From: Lachnospiraceae bacterium
GTDB taxonomy: Bacteria; Bacillota; Clostridia; Lachnospirales; Lachnospiraceae
Assembly: GCA_024690205.1 (NCBI GenBank)
Contig: JAILCX010000043.1
Coordinates: 1-64,000 of the forward strand
Length of the DNA stretch: 64,000 nt
Direction: 5' to 3'
The translations under genes and the position numbers were made by a program. Under the pieces are notes generated by a model that worked only from the letters and a program-made list of their open reading frames with translations, was not told the DNA's origin and did not search any database. Shown here piece by piece: positions 16,306-24,987 of the stretch. Every line of letters starts with the position of its first letter. The stretch's first letter is position 1.

Positions 16306-17016
16306 ATGCTCCGTTTTTATTTCGATATAATCACACAAATTCCGCTCATAATCTACTATATCGTAAAGATAAGGATCATGATGCGCCATCCCGAACGCTA
16401 CACAGATGAATGCAGATACGGTGTAGCACGCGGAATGGCCCGTTGTGTAAGGCGCGGCGGCAATATAAGGACCGAAGCTTTCGGGATTGAAAACCTGCCC
16501 AAAGAGGGAGGTTATATCATGTACCCAAATCATCAGGGTAAATATGATGCCATTGGAATAATCAATTCTCACGATGCACCCTGTTCGATAGTTATAGACG
16601 ATATCAGGTCACGAATGATCCTTACCACGGAATTTACGGATGTTATAGACGGCATAAGGCTTGATAAAACCGATATGAAAAACCAGGTGCGTTCGATAAA
16701 GACCCTGGCTGACAGAGTTAAAGCAGGAGGAAGATATATCCTTTTTCCTGAGGGTGGATACGATCATAACGGAAATAACCTTCAGGAGTTTATGCCAGGT
16801 GCATTCAAAGCCGCTCTGTGGTCAAAGCAGCCTATCGTTCCGGTTGCGCTTATCGACTCTTACAAGCCCTTTGAATATAACAGTCTCAAGAGGGTAACTA
16901 CCAAAGTCTATTTTCTGAAGCCTATTCCCTATGAGGAATACGGATCTCTTTCCACATCGGAAATTGCTGAGAGAGTAAAAGGATTAATAGCAGAAACGAT
17001 AGCCGCAAATACATGA
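16306..17016 (+). CDS. 1-acyl-glycerol-3-phosphate acyltransferase (PlsC family)
   Basis: 236 residues. The acyltransferase motif HX4D is NHQGKYD (His76, Asp81) and the substrate motif is FPEGGYD at about residues 146-152. A hydrophobic N-terminal segment (residues 8-25) would place it at the membrane. It would add the second acyl chain in phosphatidic acid synthesis. It starts four bases after the end of the GGDEF pseudogene and has only a weak ribosome site (AGGA in the end of that gene), so its translation may have depended on the upstream gene when that was intact. Confidence 0.85.
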   Translation: MLRFYFDIITQIPLIIYYIVKIRIMMRHPERYTDECRYGVARGMARCVRRGGNIRTEAFGIENLPKEGGYIMYPNHQGKYDAIGIINSHDAPCSIVIDDIRSRMILTTEFTDVIDGIRLDKTDMKNQVRSIKTLADRVKAGGRYILFPEGGYDHNGNNLQEFMPGAFKAALWSKQPIVPVALIDSYKPFEYNSLKRVTTKVYFLKPIPYEEYGSLSTSEIAERVKGLIAETIAANT

Positions 17017-17037
17017 TTTTCGCATGCCGATATGAAT

Positions 17038-17105
17038 TTGAGAATATTTCCCAAATTCACTTGACATATTCAGCGTGCTGTTTCATAATTGGGAATGGTT
17101 CTCAA
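17038..17105 (+). promoter_or_regulatory. Zur-regulated promoter with two Zur boxes
   Basis: TTGACA (17061-17066) and CATAAT (17084-17089) are 17 bases apart. Two Fur-family boxes TTGRGAA-N3-TTCYCAA flank them: 17038-17054 (TTGAGAA-TAT-TTCCCAA) just before the -35 and 17089-17105 (TTGGGAA-TGG-TTCTCAA) at the start site. The placement would block polymerase when zinc-loaded Zur binds. It drives the zur-znu operon. Confidence 0.85.
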
Positions 17106-17127
17106 ATTGAGGACCCGGAGAGTATTT

Positions 17128-17574
17128 ATGGAATCCAAAACAACCAGATCCAAGTACAAAACAAAGCAAAGGTCAATGCTGATCGATTTTTTCTCTTCCA
17201 ACAAAGGGAAACACATAACCGCGGGAGATGTCTGCAACTATTTTAAGGAGCAGGGATCTTCGATAGGCCAGTCGACGGTATACAGGCAGCTTGATGCACT
17301 TGTTGAAGAAGGGATCATCAACAAGTACATCGTCGATCCCAACTCGCCTGCCTGCTTTGAGTATGTGGGAGAGGGAGTTCATAATGAGGAGGATACATGT
17401 TTCCATGCCAAATGTGAAAAGTGTGGGAAACTGATCCATATGCATTGTGAAGAGCTTCTCGGTATCAAGGATCACCTTCATTCCGGACACGGTTTTGAAC
17501 TTGATCCGATGCGTACGGTTTTCTATGGTCTGTGTGAGGATTGCAACGACAAGGTCGTACTCATCCGAAAATAA
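17128..17574 (+). CDS. zur: Fur-family zinc uptake regulator
   Basis: 148 residues from the ATG at 17128, which follows GGAG by seven bases; an upstream in-frame TTG lies inside the operator and is not a likely start. The N-terminal winged helix (TAGDVCNYF ... STVYRQLDALVEEGII) is followed by the Fur dimer domain. Two CxxC pairs (CEKC and CEDC) form the structural zinc site, and His-rich segments (CFHAKCEKCGKLIHMHC) form the sensing site. Zur and not Fur or PerR is inferred because znuA, znuC and znuB follow in the same operon behind two boxes of the Fur-family type. Confidence 0.9.
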   Translation: MESKTTRSKYKTKQRSMLIDFFSSNKGKHITAGDVCNYFKEQGSSIGQSTVYRQLDALVEEGIINKYIVDPNSPACFEYVGEGVHNEEDTCFHAKCEKCGKLIHMHCEELLGIKDHLHSGHGFELDPMRTVFYGLCEDCNDKVVLIRK

Positions 17575-17594
17575 ACCTAAGGAGACCCCCAATA

Positions 17595-18587
17595 ATGAAA
17601 AAAGCTCTTATCGTGATGATAATCACGGTTTTATTATCATGTACTTTATGTGCCTGCTCCGGAAATAATAAAAGCGAACAGGCAAACGGACTTAAAATAG
17701 TAACGACAATCTTCCCCGAGTATGACTGGGTGATGAATATCCTCGGCGAAAACGCAAAGGATGCGGATGTTACGATGCTCCTTGATAACGGAGTCGATCT
17801 TCACAGCTTTCAACCCACGGCAGAAGATATAATGAAGATCTCCGATTGCGATGTGTTCATCTATGTCGGCGGAGAATCGGATGAGTGGGTGGAAGATGCA
17901 CTTACACAGGCAAAGAATGAGGACATGAAAGTGATAGATCTTCTTGAGATTCTTGGAGAAGATGTAAAAGAAGAAGAACTTGTTGAAGGTATGGAAGGTG
18001 AAGAAGAGGAAGAGGGAGAAAAAGGAGAAGAAGAGGAAGAAGAGGAAGTTGAATACGATGAGCACGTTTGGCTTTCATTAAGAAATGCTTCCAAACTATG
18101 TTCCGCAATTAAAGATGCAATTAAAGAAGCAGATCCTTCCAATTCCGAAGCATATGAAAAGAATGCCGCTTCGTATATAGAAAAGCTTTCAGCATTGGAT
18201 GAAGAATACAAAAGTGCCGTTTCCGGAAGTCCGATCAAAACCGTACTATTCGGAGACAGATTCCCTTTCAGATATCTGACGGATGATTATGAGCTTGACT
18301 ACTATGCCGCATTTGTCGGATGTTCGGCTGAAACCGAAGCAAGCTTTGAAACCGTGATCTTCCTAGCGGGTAAAGAGGATGAACTCGGTCTTGACACTAT
18401 CCTTACAATAGAAAATTCCGACCAGAAGATCGCAAAAACAATAAATGAAAACACGCAAAATGCCGATAAGGAGATCCTTGTTATGGATTCTATGCAGTCC
18501 ACGACTTCAAAGGATGTTCAAAACGGTGCAAACTATCTTGATATCATGAGATCAAATCTTGAAGTTTTGAAAAAGGCCATTGATTGA
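17595..18587 (+). CDS. znuA: Zinc ABC transporter substrate-binding lipoprotein
   Basis: About 330 residues. The lipoprotein signal ends LCAC with Cys21. The cluster A-1/TroA fold is clear: VVTTIFPEYDWV-like start, first zinc His70 in GVDLHSFQPT, second His157 in YDEHVWLS, and the clostridial ending FGDRFPFRY ... FVGCSAETEASFET. The loop between them (residues 123-155), His-rich in most ZnuA proteins, is here almost only Glu, with one Lys and some Gly. Start at 17595 follows AAGGAG; an upstream in-frame start overlaps zur and is not likely. It hands zinc to ZnuBC. Confidence 0.9.
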   Translation: MKKALIVMIITVLLSCTLCACSGNNKSEQANGLKIVTTIFPEYDWVMNILGENAKDADVTMLLDNGVDLHSFQPTAEDIMKISDCDVFIYVGGESDEWVEDALTQAKNEDMKVIDLLEILGEDVKEEELVEGMEGEEEEEGEKGEEEEEEEVEYDEHVWLSLRNASKLCSAIKDAIKEADPSNSEAYEKNAASYIEKLSALDEEYKSAVSGSPIKTVLFGDRFPFRYLTDDYELDYYAAFVGCSAETEASFETVIFLAGKEDELGLDTILTIENSDQKIAKTINENTQNADKEILVMDSMQSTTSKDVQNGANYLDIMRSNLEVLKKAID

Positions 18588-18607
18588 TCGATCAAAGAGG
18601 AATAATT

Positions 18608-19309
18608 ATGCCGCTTATTAAAGCCGTGGATCTTTCACTTGGATATGATTCACACACAATCGTTGAAAACTTATATTTTTCGGTTGAAGCAGGTGAGTAC
18701 CTGTGCATAGTCGGTGAGAACGGATCGGGCAAATCGACTCTTCTTAAGACTTTGCTCGGGCTTAATTCACCTGTTGGCGGCAGCATAGAATTTTTCGAGG
18801 GACTTACCAACAAGGAAATAGGCTATCTTCCTCAGCAGACCCTTGTTCAAAGAGATTTTCCTGCAACGGTTGCAGAGATCGTACTATCCGGAAATCAGGC
18901 CCGGCACAGGAGGTTTTTCTATTCCCAAGAAGATAGGGAACTGGCCGGTTCAAATATGAAAAAGATGGGTATTTATGACCTTAAGGACAGGTGCTACAGG
19001 GAACTTTCGGGAGGCCAGCAGCAAAGAGTCCTTCTTGCCAGGGCACTTTGTGCGACCGGAAGAGTTCTTGTACTTGATGAACCCGTTTCGGGACTTGATC
19101 CTAAAGTGACCATGCAGATGTATGACCTTATCCTTAACCTTAATAAAGAGGGGATCACGATAATCATGATCTCGCATGATGTGAATGCTGCGATCAAATA
19201 TGCAGATCATATCCTTCATATAGGTGACAGTATCTTTTTCGGGACGAAGGATGAATATTTAAAGAGCAAAGAAGGCAGTATCTTTGTAAGCGATAGTTTG
19301 GACAGGTGA
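18608..19309 (+). CDS. znuC: Zinc ABC transporter ATP-binding protein
   Basis: 233 residues from the ATG at 18608, preceded by AGAGG. ABC ATPase with Walker A GENGSGKST (residues 36-44), signature LSGGQQQ (133-139), Walker B VLVLDEP (153-159) and the switch His in MISHDV. It powers ZnuB in the membrane. It lies 20 bases after znuA and four bases before znuB in the Zur operon. Confidence 0.95.
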   Translation: MPLIKAVDLSLGYDSHTIVENLYFSVEAGEYLCIVGENGSGKSTLLKTLLGLNSPVGGSIEFFEGLTNKEIGYLPQQTLVQRDFPATVAEIVLSGNQARHRRFFYSQEDRELAGSNMKKMGIYDLKDRCYRELSGGQQQRVLLARALCATGRVLVLDEPVSGLDPKVTMQMYDLILNLNKEGITIIMISHDVNAAIKYADHILHIGDSIFFGTKDEYLKSKEGSIFVSDSLDR

Positions 19310-19313
19310 TCAT

Positions 19314-20147
19314 ATGTTAGATAAGATTTTTTTGTATATGCAGTATCCGTTTGTAAGATATGCACTCATAGTCGGAGTGCTTATCGCACTTTGCTCATCA
19401 CTGCTTGGCGTTACGCTGGTGCTTAAGAGGTTTTCGTTTATAGGAGACGGTCTTTCACACGTGGCTTTCGGTGCAATGGCTATAGCAACCGTGCTCAATC
19501 TTTCAAACAACATGCTGATAATAATGCCGGTAACCATTATATGCGCAGTGTTGCTTTTAAGAACCGGGCAGAACACAAAGATAAAAGGTGATGCGGCAAT
19601 AGCGATGATATCGGTTGCGGCACTTGCGTTCGGTTATCTTATAATGAATGTTTTTTCGACTTCGGCAAATGTTTCGGGAGATGTCTGTTCCACCCTGTTT
19701 GGTTCGACTTCGATCCTCACGCTTTCAAAGGTTGAGGTTTACCTTTGCATAATCCTTTCCGTTGCAGTTGTTTTTATCTTTGTTCTTTTTTACAACAGGA
19801 TATTTGCAGTGACTTTTGATGAGAATTTTTCACGTGCGGTCGGAACGAATGCTGACGGATATAACCTCCTTGTGGCTGTTGTTATAGCGATCATCATCGT
19901 ACTTGCGATGAACCTTGTGGGATCACTGCTTATTTCCGCACTTGTCATATTCCCGGCTTTATCAGCGATGAGGATATTTAAAAGCTTTAAGTCGGTTACG
20001 GTTTTTTCAGCAGTATTTTCAGTGACATGCGCATTGCTTGGCATGATGATATCGATCCTTATGGGAACGCCGGTCGGCTCGACGATAGTGGCTGTCGATG
20101 TTGCTGCATTTGCGATATGCGCGCTTGTGGGAGCAGTGGCTAAATGA
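19314..20147 (+). CDS. znuB: Zinc ABC transporter permease
   Basis: 277 residues with eight or nine membrane helices of the ABC-3 family. The N-terminal helix pair ends in the family pattern LKRFSFIGDGLSHVAFGAMA, and the central loop AVTFDENFSRAVG contacts the ATPase. It forms the zinc channel with ZnuC as motor. The stop overlaps the start of the next gene (ATGA), showing tight coupling to the downstream lipoprotein. Confidence 0.95.
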   Translation: MLDKIFLYMQYPFVRYALIVGVLIALCSSLLGVTLVLKRFSFIGDGLSHVAFGAMAIATVLNLSNNMLIIMPVTIICAVLLLRTGQNTKIKGDAAIAMISVAALAFGYLIMNVFSTSANVSGDVCSTLFGSTSILTLSKVEVYLCIILSVAVVFIFVLFYNRIFAVTFDENFSRAVGTNADGYNLLVAVVIAIIIVLAMNLVGSLLISALVIFPALSAMRIFKSFKSVTVFSAVFSVTCALLGMMISILMGTPVGSTIVAVDVAAFAICALVGAVAK

Positions 20148-20773
20148 AAACTCTAAAAAGAGGATTATTGATACTGTCGGTTGCATCGTTACTTTTAACG
20201 GGATGCGGCAACGGATCTGATGTTTCCAAAAGAACTAAGAATTCAACCAAGAGCGTTGAAGATGTTCTTAATGAAGGAATGAATTCATCGGATGAAGCCG
20301 TTAAGGTTGAATCTCCTTCATCGGTTAACGAGATCGTAAAAGATGACACACAGGATGAGATTGTTCTTACTGCCGCAGATCTTTATGAAGAAGATCCTGT
20401 TGAAGAAGAGCTTCCCGTTGCAACGCCGGCCCCGGGAGTTGATGTTGACCTGACGGTTCTTTCAAGCACGATGGTCTATTCGGAGGTTTATAACATTGTT
20501 TCCCTTCCGGAGGAATACATCGGTAAAGTGATAAAGATGGAAGGTATCGCATCCACATATATCGATGAAGAAACCGGTGCGATATATTATGCATGTATCA
20601 TTCAGGATGCAACAGCCTGCTGTGCACAGGGAATAGAATATATCTTAAGCGAAGATGAAACCTTACCCTATCCCGAAGACGGGGAGATAGTTACCGTCAT
20701 AGGAGTGTTTGACACGTATCAGGAAGGCGAATATACATACTGTACGCTGAAAGATGCCAAACTAGTTGCCTGA
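20144..20773 (+). CDS. Zinc-operon lipoprotein with OB-like C-terminal domain
   Basis: 209 residues. The lipoprotein signal ends LLTGC (Cys at about 21), then an acidic Ser/Glu linker to about residue 100. The last 100 residues are strand-rich with YYACIIQDATACCAQGIEYIL, three Cys in a compact block that could bind zinc, then VVTVIGVFDTY-type strands. This resembles the C-terminal module of DUF1980/TIGR03943 proteins linked to zinc and other metal operons. It overlaps znuB by four bases, so it is part of the Zur regulon. A role as an extra surface zinc binder or chaperone for ZnuA is inference. Confidence 0.7.
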   Translation: MKTLKRGLLILSVASLLLTGCGNGSDVSKRTKNSTKSVEDVLNEGMNSSDEAVKVESPSSVNEIVKDDTQDEIVLTAADLYEEDPVEEELPVATPAPGVDVDLTVLSSTMVYSEVYNIVSLPEEYIGKVIKMEGIASTYIDEETGAIYYACIIQDATACCAQGIEYILSEDETLPYPEDGEIVTVIGVFDTYQEGEYTYCTLKDAKLVA

Positions 20774-20796
20774 TATATCTTAAACATATGTGACTA

Positions 20797-20827
20797 AATA
20801 TCCATGCTTACGGCATGGATATTTTTT
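20797..20827 (+). terminator. Intrinsic terminator of the zur-znu operon
   Basis: An 11-pair stem AATATCCATGC / GCATGGATATT with loop TTACG, followed by TTTT. It closes the zinc operon just after the lipoprotein gene. Confidence 0.85.
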
Positions 20828-20889
20828 GTTAAATAAGGTATGATTTTCTTGTCGGGTTTAAAGACCCATCATGTCTTAAGGAGGAAAAA

Positions 20890-21849
20890 ATGAACGATCT
20901 TCTCAGAAAAATCCATGACATTGGAATAGTGCCTGTCATCGCGATAGATGATGCCACAAAAGCGGTTCCGCTTGCAAAGGCTCTTTGCAAGGGAGGACTT
21001 TTGGCTGCGGAAATAACATTCAGGACCGCTGCCGCAGAGGATGCTATTAGGGCTATAGTAAAGGAAGTCCCTGAAATGATAGTAGGAGCAGGAACTGTCC
21101 TTACAAAAGAACAGGCTGACAGAGCCATTGATGCCGGTGTCAGTTTCATAGTCAGCCCGGGCTTTAATCCCGAGGTTACAAAATATGTTCTTTCAAAGGG
21201 AGTATGCATGGTTCCCGGAACCGCAACAGCAGGTGAAATGGAACAGGCCATGGCTTTGGGACTTGATGCAGTCAAGTTTTTCCCTGCCGAACAAAACGGC
21301 GGAATAGATATGTTAAAAGCTCTTGCGGGTCCATATAAGAAGCTATACTGGATGCCAACGGGAGGAATAAATACAGATAATCTTTCAAAATATATGAGTT
21401 TCCACCAGATACTTGCCTGCGGCGGAACGTGGATGGTCAAAAAGGATCTTATCGAAAATGAAAAGTGGGATGAGATAACAGCCATATGCAAAGTTGCCGT
21501 AAGGAAGATGATGGGATTTGAGCTTCGCCACATCGGTATCAATGCATCTAGCGATCCTGAGGCCGAAAACCTTGCAAAGACGCTTTGCGCAATGTTCGAT
21601 CTTGACCTTGATCCCAGAGACAAGAGCGTATTTGCTGGAACTGAGTTTGAGATCATGAAGCCGGGCGGAAAGGGAACAAACGGACATATCGCCATTGCAA
21701 CGAATAATGTTGACCGCGCTATCTATCACCTTCAAAGGAACGGTGTGACATTCGATGAATCAACAAGATCAACGGACGAAAAGGGAACCAAGTTTATTTA
21801 CTTAAACGGCGAGTTCGGCGGTTTTTGTCTGCATCTTATCAGAAAATAA
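20890..21849 (+). CDS. KDPG/KHG aldolase fused to a VOC domain
   Basis: 319 residues in two parts. Residues 1-205 are a class I KDPG aldolase barrel: Glu41 and Arg45 in EITFRT, Schiff-base Lys129 in VKFFPAE, and phosphate-binding MPTGGI. It splits 2-keto-3-deoxy-6-phosphogluconate into pyruvate and glyceraldehyde 3-phosphate. Residues about 210-319 are a glyoxalase/VOC-type fold (FELRHIGINASS ... GKGTNGHIAIAT ... FGGFCLHLI). The role of the second part is unknown. Strong site AAGGAGG. A -10 TATGAT at 20839-20844 may be its promoter. It leads the aldolase-kinase-isomerase operon. Confidence 0.9.
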   Translation: MNDLLRKIHDIGIVPVIAIDDATKAVPLAKALCKGGLLAAEITFRTAAAEDAIRAIVKEVPEMIVGAGTVLTKEQADRAIDAGVSFIVSPGFNPEVTKYVLSKGVCMVPGTATAGEMEQAMALGLDAVKFFPAEQNGGIDMLKALAGPYKKLYWMPTGGINTDNLSKYMSFHQILACGGTWMVKKDLIENEKWDEITAICKVAVRKMMGFELRHIGINASSDPEAENLAKTLCAMFDLDLDPRDKSVFAGTEFEIMKPGGKGTNGHIAIATNNVDRAIYHLQRNGVTFDESTRSTDEKGTKFIYLNGEFGGFCLHLIRK

Positions 21850-21871
21850 AACAATCTATAGGAGAACAAAA

Positions 21872-22894
21872 ATGGGTAAAGTTGTTACTTTCGGAGAGAT
21901 AATGCTCCGTCTTGCACCTAACGGATATTACAGATTCTTTCAGGACGACCAGCTGCAGGCAACGTTCGGCGGCGGTGAAGCCAACGTATCGGTTTCGCTT
22001 GCAAATTATGGTGTCGATTCTGTTTATGTAACAAAGGTTCCCAAGCATGCGATAGGACAGGGAGCTGTCAACGTATTAAGATCGTTTGGTGTTGACACAA
22101 GCCATATCGTACGCGGGGGCGACAGGATCGGAATCTACTATCTTGAAAAAGGTGCTTCACAAAGAGGAAGTGTATGTATATATGACAGAGCACATTCAGC
22201 AATCCAGGAAGCTTCACGCGATGATTTTGACTGGGATAAGATATTTGAAGGTGCCAAGTGGTTCCATTTTACGGGCATAACACCTGCCCTTGGAAAGAAC
22301 CTTGTTGAAATATGTCTTGATGCATGTAAGGCCGCAAAGGCAAAGGGCGTTAAGATTAGCTGTGATCTTAACTACAGAGGAAAACTTTGGACAAGGGAAG
22401 AAGCAAGGGAAGCAATGACAAAGCTTTGTGAATACGTTGATGTCTGCATATCAAACGAAGAAGATGCAAAGGATGTATTCGGCATCGAAGCGGAAGGCTC
22501 GGATATTACCGGAGGAAAGCTTAATACCGACGGATATAAATCGGTAGCCAAGCAACTTGCAGACAGATTCGGTTTTGAAAAGGTTGCGATCACACTGCGT
22601 ACCTCAATATCGGCTAACGATAATGACTGGCAGGGAATGCTTTTTGACGGCAAAGACTACTGCTTTTCAAAGCAGTATCATCTCCATATAGTAGACAGAG
22701 TCGGTGGAGGAGACAGCTTCGGAGGCGGACTCATCTATGCTCTTTTAAATAACTATTCCACGCAGGATGCGATCGAATTTGCGGTTGCCGCATCAGCGCT
22801 TAAGCATTCAATAGAAGGTGACTTTAACAGAGTGAGTGTCGATGAAGTTAAAAAGCTTGCCGGCGGAGATGCATCCGGAAGAGTTCAAAGATAG
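21872..22894 (+). CDS. kdgK: 2-keto-3-deoxygluconate kinase (PfkB family)
   Basis: 340 residues of the ribokinase/PfkB family. N-terminal VTFGEIMLRLAPNG and the substrate lid GGGEANVSVSLANYG are typical of KDG kinases; the catalytic block DRVGGGDSFGGGLIYAL carries the GxGD-type anion hole with the base Asp. It phosphorylates 2-keto-3-deoxygluconate to KDPG, the substrate of the aldolase encoded 22 bases upstream. Function rests on family plus context. Confidence 0.9.
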   Translation: MGKVVTFGEIMLRLAPNGYYRFFQDDQLQATFGGGEANVSVSLANYGVDSVYVTKVPKHAIGQGAVNVLRSFGVDTSHIVRGGDRIGIYYLEKGASQRGSVCIYDRAHSAIQEASRDDFDWDKIFEGAKWFHFTGITPALGKNLVEICLDACKAAKAKGVKISCDLNYRGKLWTREEAREAMTKLCEYVDVCISNEEDAKDVFGIEAEGSDITGGKLNTDGYKSVAKQLADRFGFEKVAITLRTSISANDNDWQGMLFDGKDYCFSKQYHLHIVDRVGGGDSFGGGLIYALLNNYSTQDAIEFAVAASALKHSIEGDFNRVSVDEVKKLAGGDASGRVQR

Positions 22895-22906
22895 GTTGGG
22901 AGCATA

Positions 22907-24340
22907 ATGAAAAAGTTTCTTGACGATGATTTTATCCTTGAAAACGATACCGCAAAACATCTTTTCCACGACTTTTGCGAAGATCTTCCGATCATAGATT
23001 ATCATTGCCATTTGTCTGCAAAGGAAATATATGAAGACAAAAGATTTGATAATATCGGGGATATCTGGTTTGGTGGATCTCAGGATGACGGGAGCATGGC
23101 CGGAGACCATTATAAATGGAGACTCATGCGTTCAAACGGCATAAGCGAAGACCTTGTGACCGGAAGGAGCAACGAGCTTTTACGTTTCAAAAAGTTTGCC
23201 GAAGCATTAAGCCTTGCCATCGGAAATCCCATGTACCACTGGTGTCATCTTGAACTGAAGAAGTATTTTGGGATCGATGAGCCGTTAAATCCTTCAAATG
23301 CCGAAAGGATATACGAAAAATGTAATTCACTTTTAAAAAATGATCCTGATCTTTCGGTAAGAGGTCTTATAAAGAAAAGCAATGTAGCCTATATCGGTAC
23401 GACCGATGACCCGACAGATGACCTTAAATATCATAAACTTATAGCAGAAGATAAGAGCATTGATTTTTTGGTACGTCCATCCTTCAGGCCTGATAAGGCT
23501 GTAAACATACATAAGGATGGATTCAAAGAGTATATCGCCCTTCTGGCAAAGAGTGTCGGCAAAGACAGCCTTGAAAACACATCGGAGGTCATAGACGCTC
23601 TCATAAATCGACTTGAATATTTTGTATCATGTGGCTGCGTTGCATCGGACCATGGTCTTGACTATGTTCCGTTCAGGATCGTCTCTTTTGATGAGTGCGA
23701 TAAGACCTTTAACAAGGCAATGAACGGCGAAAAGATAAGCATGGATGAAGCTGAAGGCTATATGACCACGGTGCTTCTTGCTCTAGGCAGAAAATACAGT
23801 GAACTTAACATAGCAATGGAGATTCACTACTCGTGTTTAAGGAACGTCAATGAACGTAAGTTTAAAGAGCTTGGCCCCGATACGGGATATGATGTGATCG
23901 GCCAGAACAGCTGCGGGGATAATCTGTCGTTATTACTTTCAAAACTTGACAGCACGAATGAACTGCCAAAGACCATGATCTTTTCACTTTACCCTTCGGA
24001 TAATGCACAGATAGATACGCTTATCGGTGCATTCCAGTCGGATGAAGTTCCTGGCAAGATACAGCACGGTCCTGCCTGGTGGTTCAATGATTCAAAAAGC
24101 GGAATGGAAGATCAGATGAGATCGTTGGCAAGTCTCGGAATACTTGGAAATTTCATCGGGATGCTTACCGATTCAAGATCTTTTCTTTCTTATACAAGAC
24201 ACGATTATTTCAGGCGCATTATGTGCAACCTTATCGGTAAATGGGTAGAAAACGGTGAATACCCCTGCGATGAGGAAGCACTTAAAAAGATAGTAACGGG
24301 TATTTCGTATTATAATGCGAAACGTTATTTCGGCATTTAA
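22907..24340 (+). CDS. uxaC: Glucuronate isomerase
   Basis: 477 residues, the usual length of UxaC. The N-terminal metal motif is DYHCHLSAKEIYEDK, and the enzyme-wide pattern FDNIGDIWFGG ... DHYKWRLMRSNG is present, as is the late segment MLTDSRSFLSYTRHDYFRR. It converts glucuronate to fructuronate and galacturonate to tagaturonate. The uronate reductase and dehydratase (UxaB/UxuB, UxaA/UxuA) are not in the window, so these steps are encoded elsewhere. Third gene of the uronate operon, 12 bases after kdgK. Confidence 0.95.
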   Translation: MKKFLDDDFILENDTAKHLFHDFCEDLPIIDYHCHLSAKEIYEDKRFDNIGDIWFGGSQDDGSMAGDHYKWRLMRSNGISEDLVTGRSNELLRFKKFAEALSLAIGNPMYHWCHLELKKYFGIDEPLNPSNAERIYEKCNSLLKNDPDLSVRGLIKKSNVAYIGTTDDPTDDLKYHKLIAEDKSIDFLVRPSFRPDKAVNIHKDGFKEYIALLAKSVGKDSLENTSEVIDALINRLEYFVSCGCVASDHGLDYVPFRIVSFDECDKTFNKAMNGEKISMDEAEGYMTTVLLALGRKYSELNIAMEIHYSCLRNVNERKFKELGPDTGYDVIGQNSCGDNLSLLLSKLDSTNELPKTMIFSLYPSDNAQIDTLIGAFQSDEVPGKIQHGPAWWFNDSKSGMEDQMRSLASLGILGNFIGMLTDSRSFLSYTRHDYFRRIMCNLIGKWVENGEYPCDEEALKKIVTGISYYNAKRYFGI

Positions 24341-24355
24341 TAAGGGGGACAGATT

Positions 24356-24985
24356 ATGCATGAAATGACTGTAAAAAGAAACGAACTTCTTGCGCAAAAG
24401 ACCATAAAAGGTCTTAAGTCAAGGAACATGACGGGGTACTATGCTTCAAGTAAGGAAGAGGCATTAAAGATTGCCCTTGATCTTATTCCGGAAGGATCAT
24501 CCGTTACGATGGGCGGAGCAATGAGCGCACATGAGATCGGACTTGTCGATAAGCTTAAAAGCGGCAATTACGAATTCATTGACAGGGATGCATACGAAGA
24601 TAAAAGGGCCGCAATGCTGGCAGCATACGATGCGGACTTTTTCCTTTCAAGTGCAAATGCAATGACGGATGACGGTATTCTTGTTAATATCGACGGAAAT
24701 TCAAACCGTGTTTCCGCAATAGCACAGGGGCCTAAGAAGGTCATATTTATAGTCGGTATGAACAAGGTGTGCCCTGATGTTGATTCTGCCATGAAAAGAG
24801 CAAGAAATGTAGCAGCTCCGACCAACGCTCAAAGATTCGGTCTTTCGACTCCCTGTACCGAAATTGGAACCTGTATGAACTGTAAATCTCCTGACACTAT
24901 TTGCTGTCAGATCCTTATCACACGCTATTCCCGCCACCAGGAACGCATACATGTGATCCTCGTAAATGACAATCTGGGCTTCTGA
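24356..24985 (+). CDS. LUD (LutC/DUF162) domain protein
   Basis: 209 residues of the lactate utilisation LUD domain: GYYASSKEEALKIALDLI, GSSVTMGGAMSAHEIG and the C-terminal Cys block CTEIGTCMNCKSPDTICC. In LutC this fold belongs to an iron-sulfur lactate oxidation complex, but lutA and lutB are not near. The Cys-rich end suggests metal or cluster binding. Its place in an uronate operon, 16 bases after uxaC, points to a role with a keto or hydroxy acid from that route; this is inference. Confidence 0.75.
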   Translation: MHEMTVKRNELLAQKTIKGLKSRNMTGYYASSKEEALKIALDLIPEGSSVTMGGAMSAHEIGLVDKLKSGNYEFIDRDAYEDKRAAMLAAYDADFFLSSANAMTDDGILVNIDGNSNRVSAIAQGPKKVIFIVGMNKVCPDVDSAMKRARNVAAPTNAQRFGLSTPCTEIGTCMNCKSPDTICCQILITRYSRHQERIHVILVNDNLGF

Positions 24986-24987
24986 TC

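Noticed and set aside
17861..18238. Ser-rich minus-strand frame opposite znuA
   Set aside because: The poly-Ser run is only the complement of the Glu codons (GAA/GAG) in the ZnuA loop.
20829..21695. Long open frame on the minus strand opposite the KDPG aldolase gene
   Set aside because: No ribosome site, composition rich in Ser/Phe/Ile as expected for a shadow, and the plus strand has a complete enzyme there.
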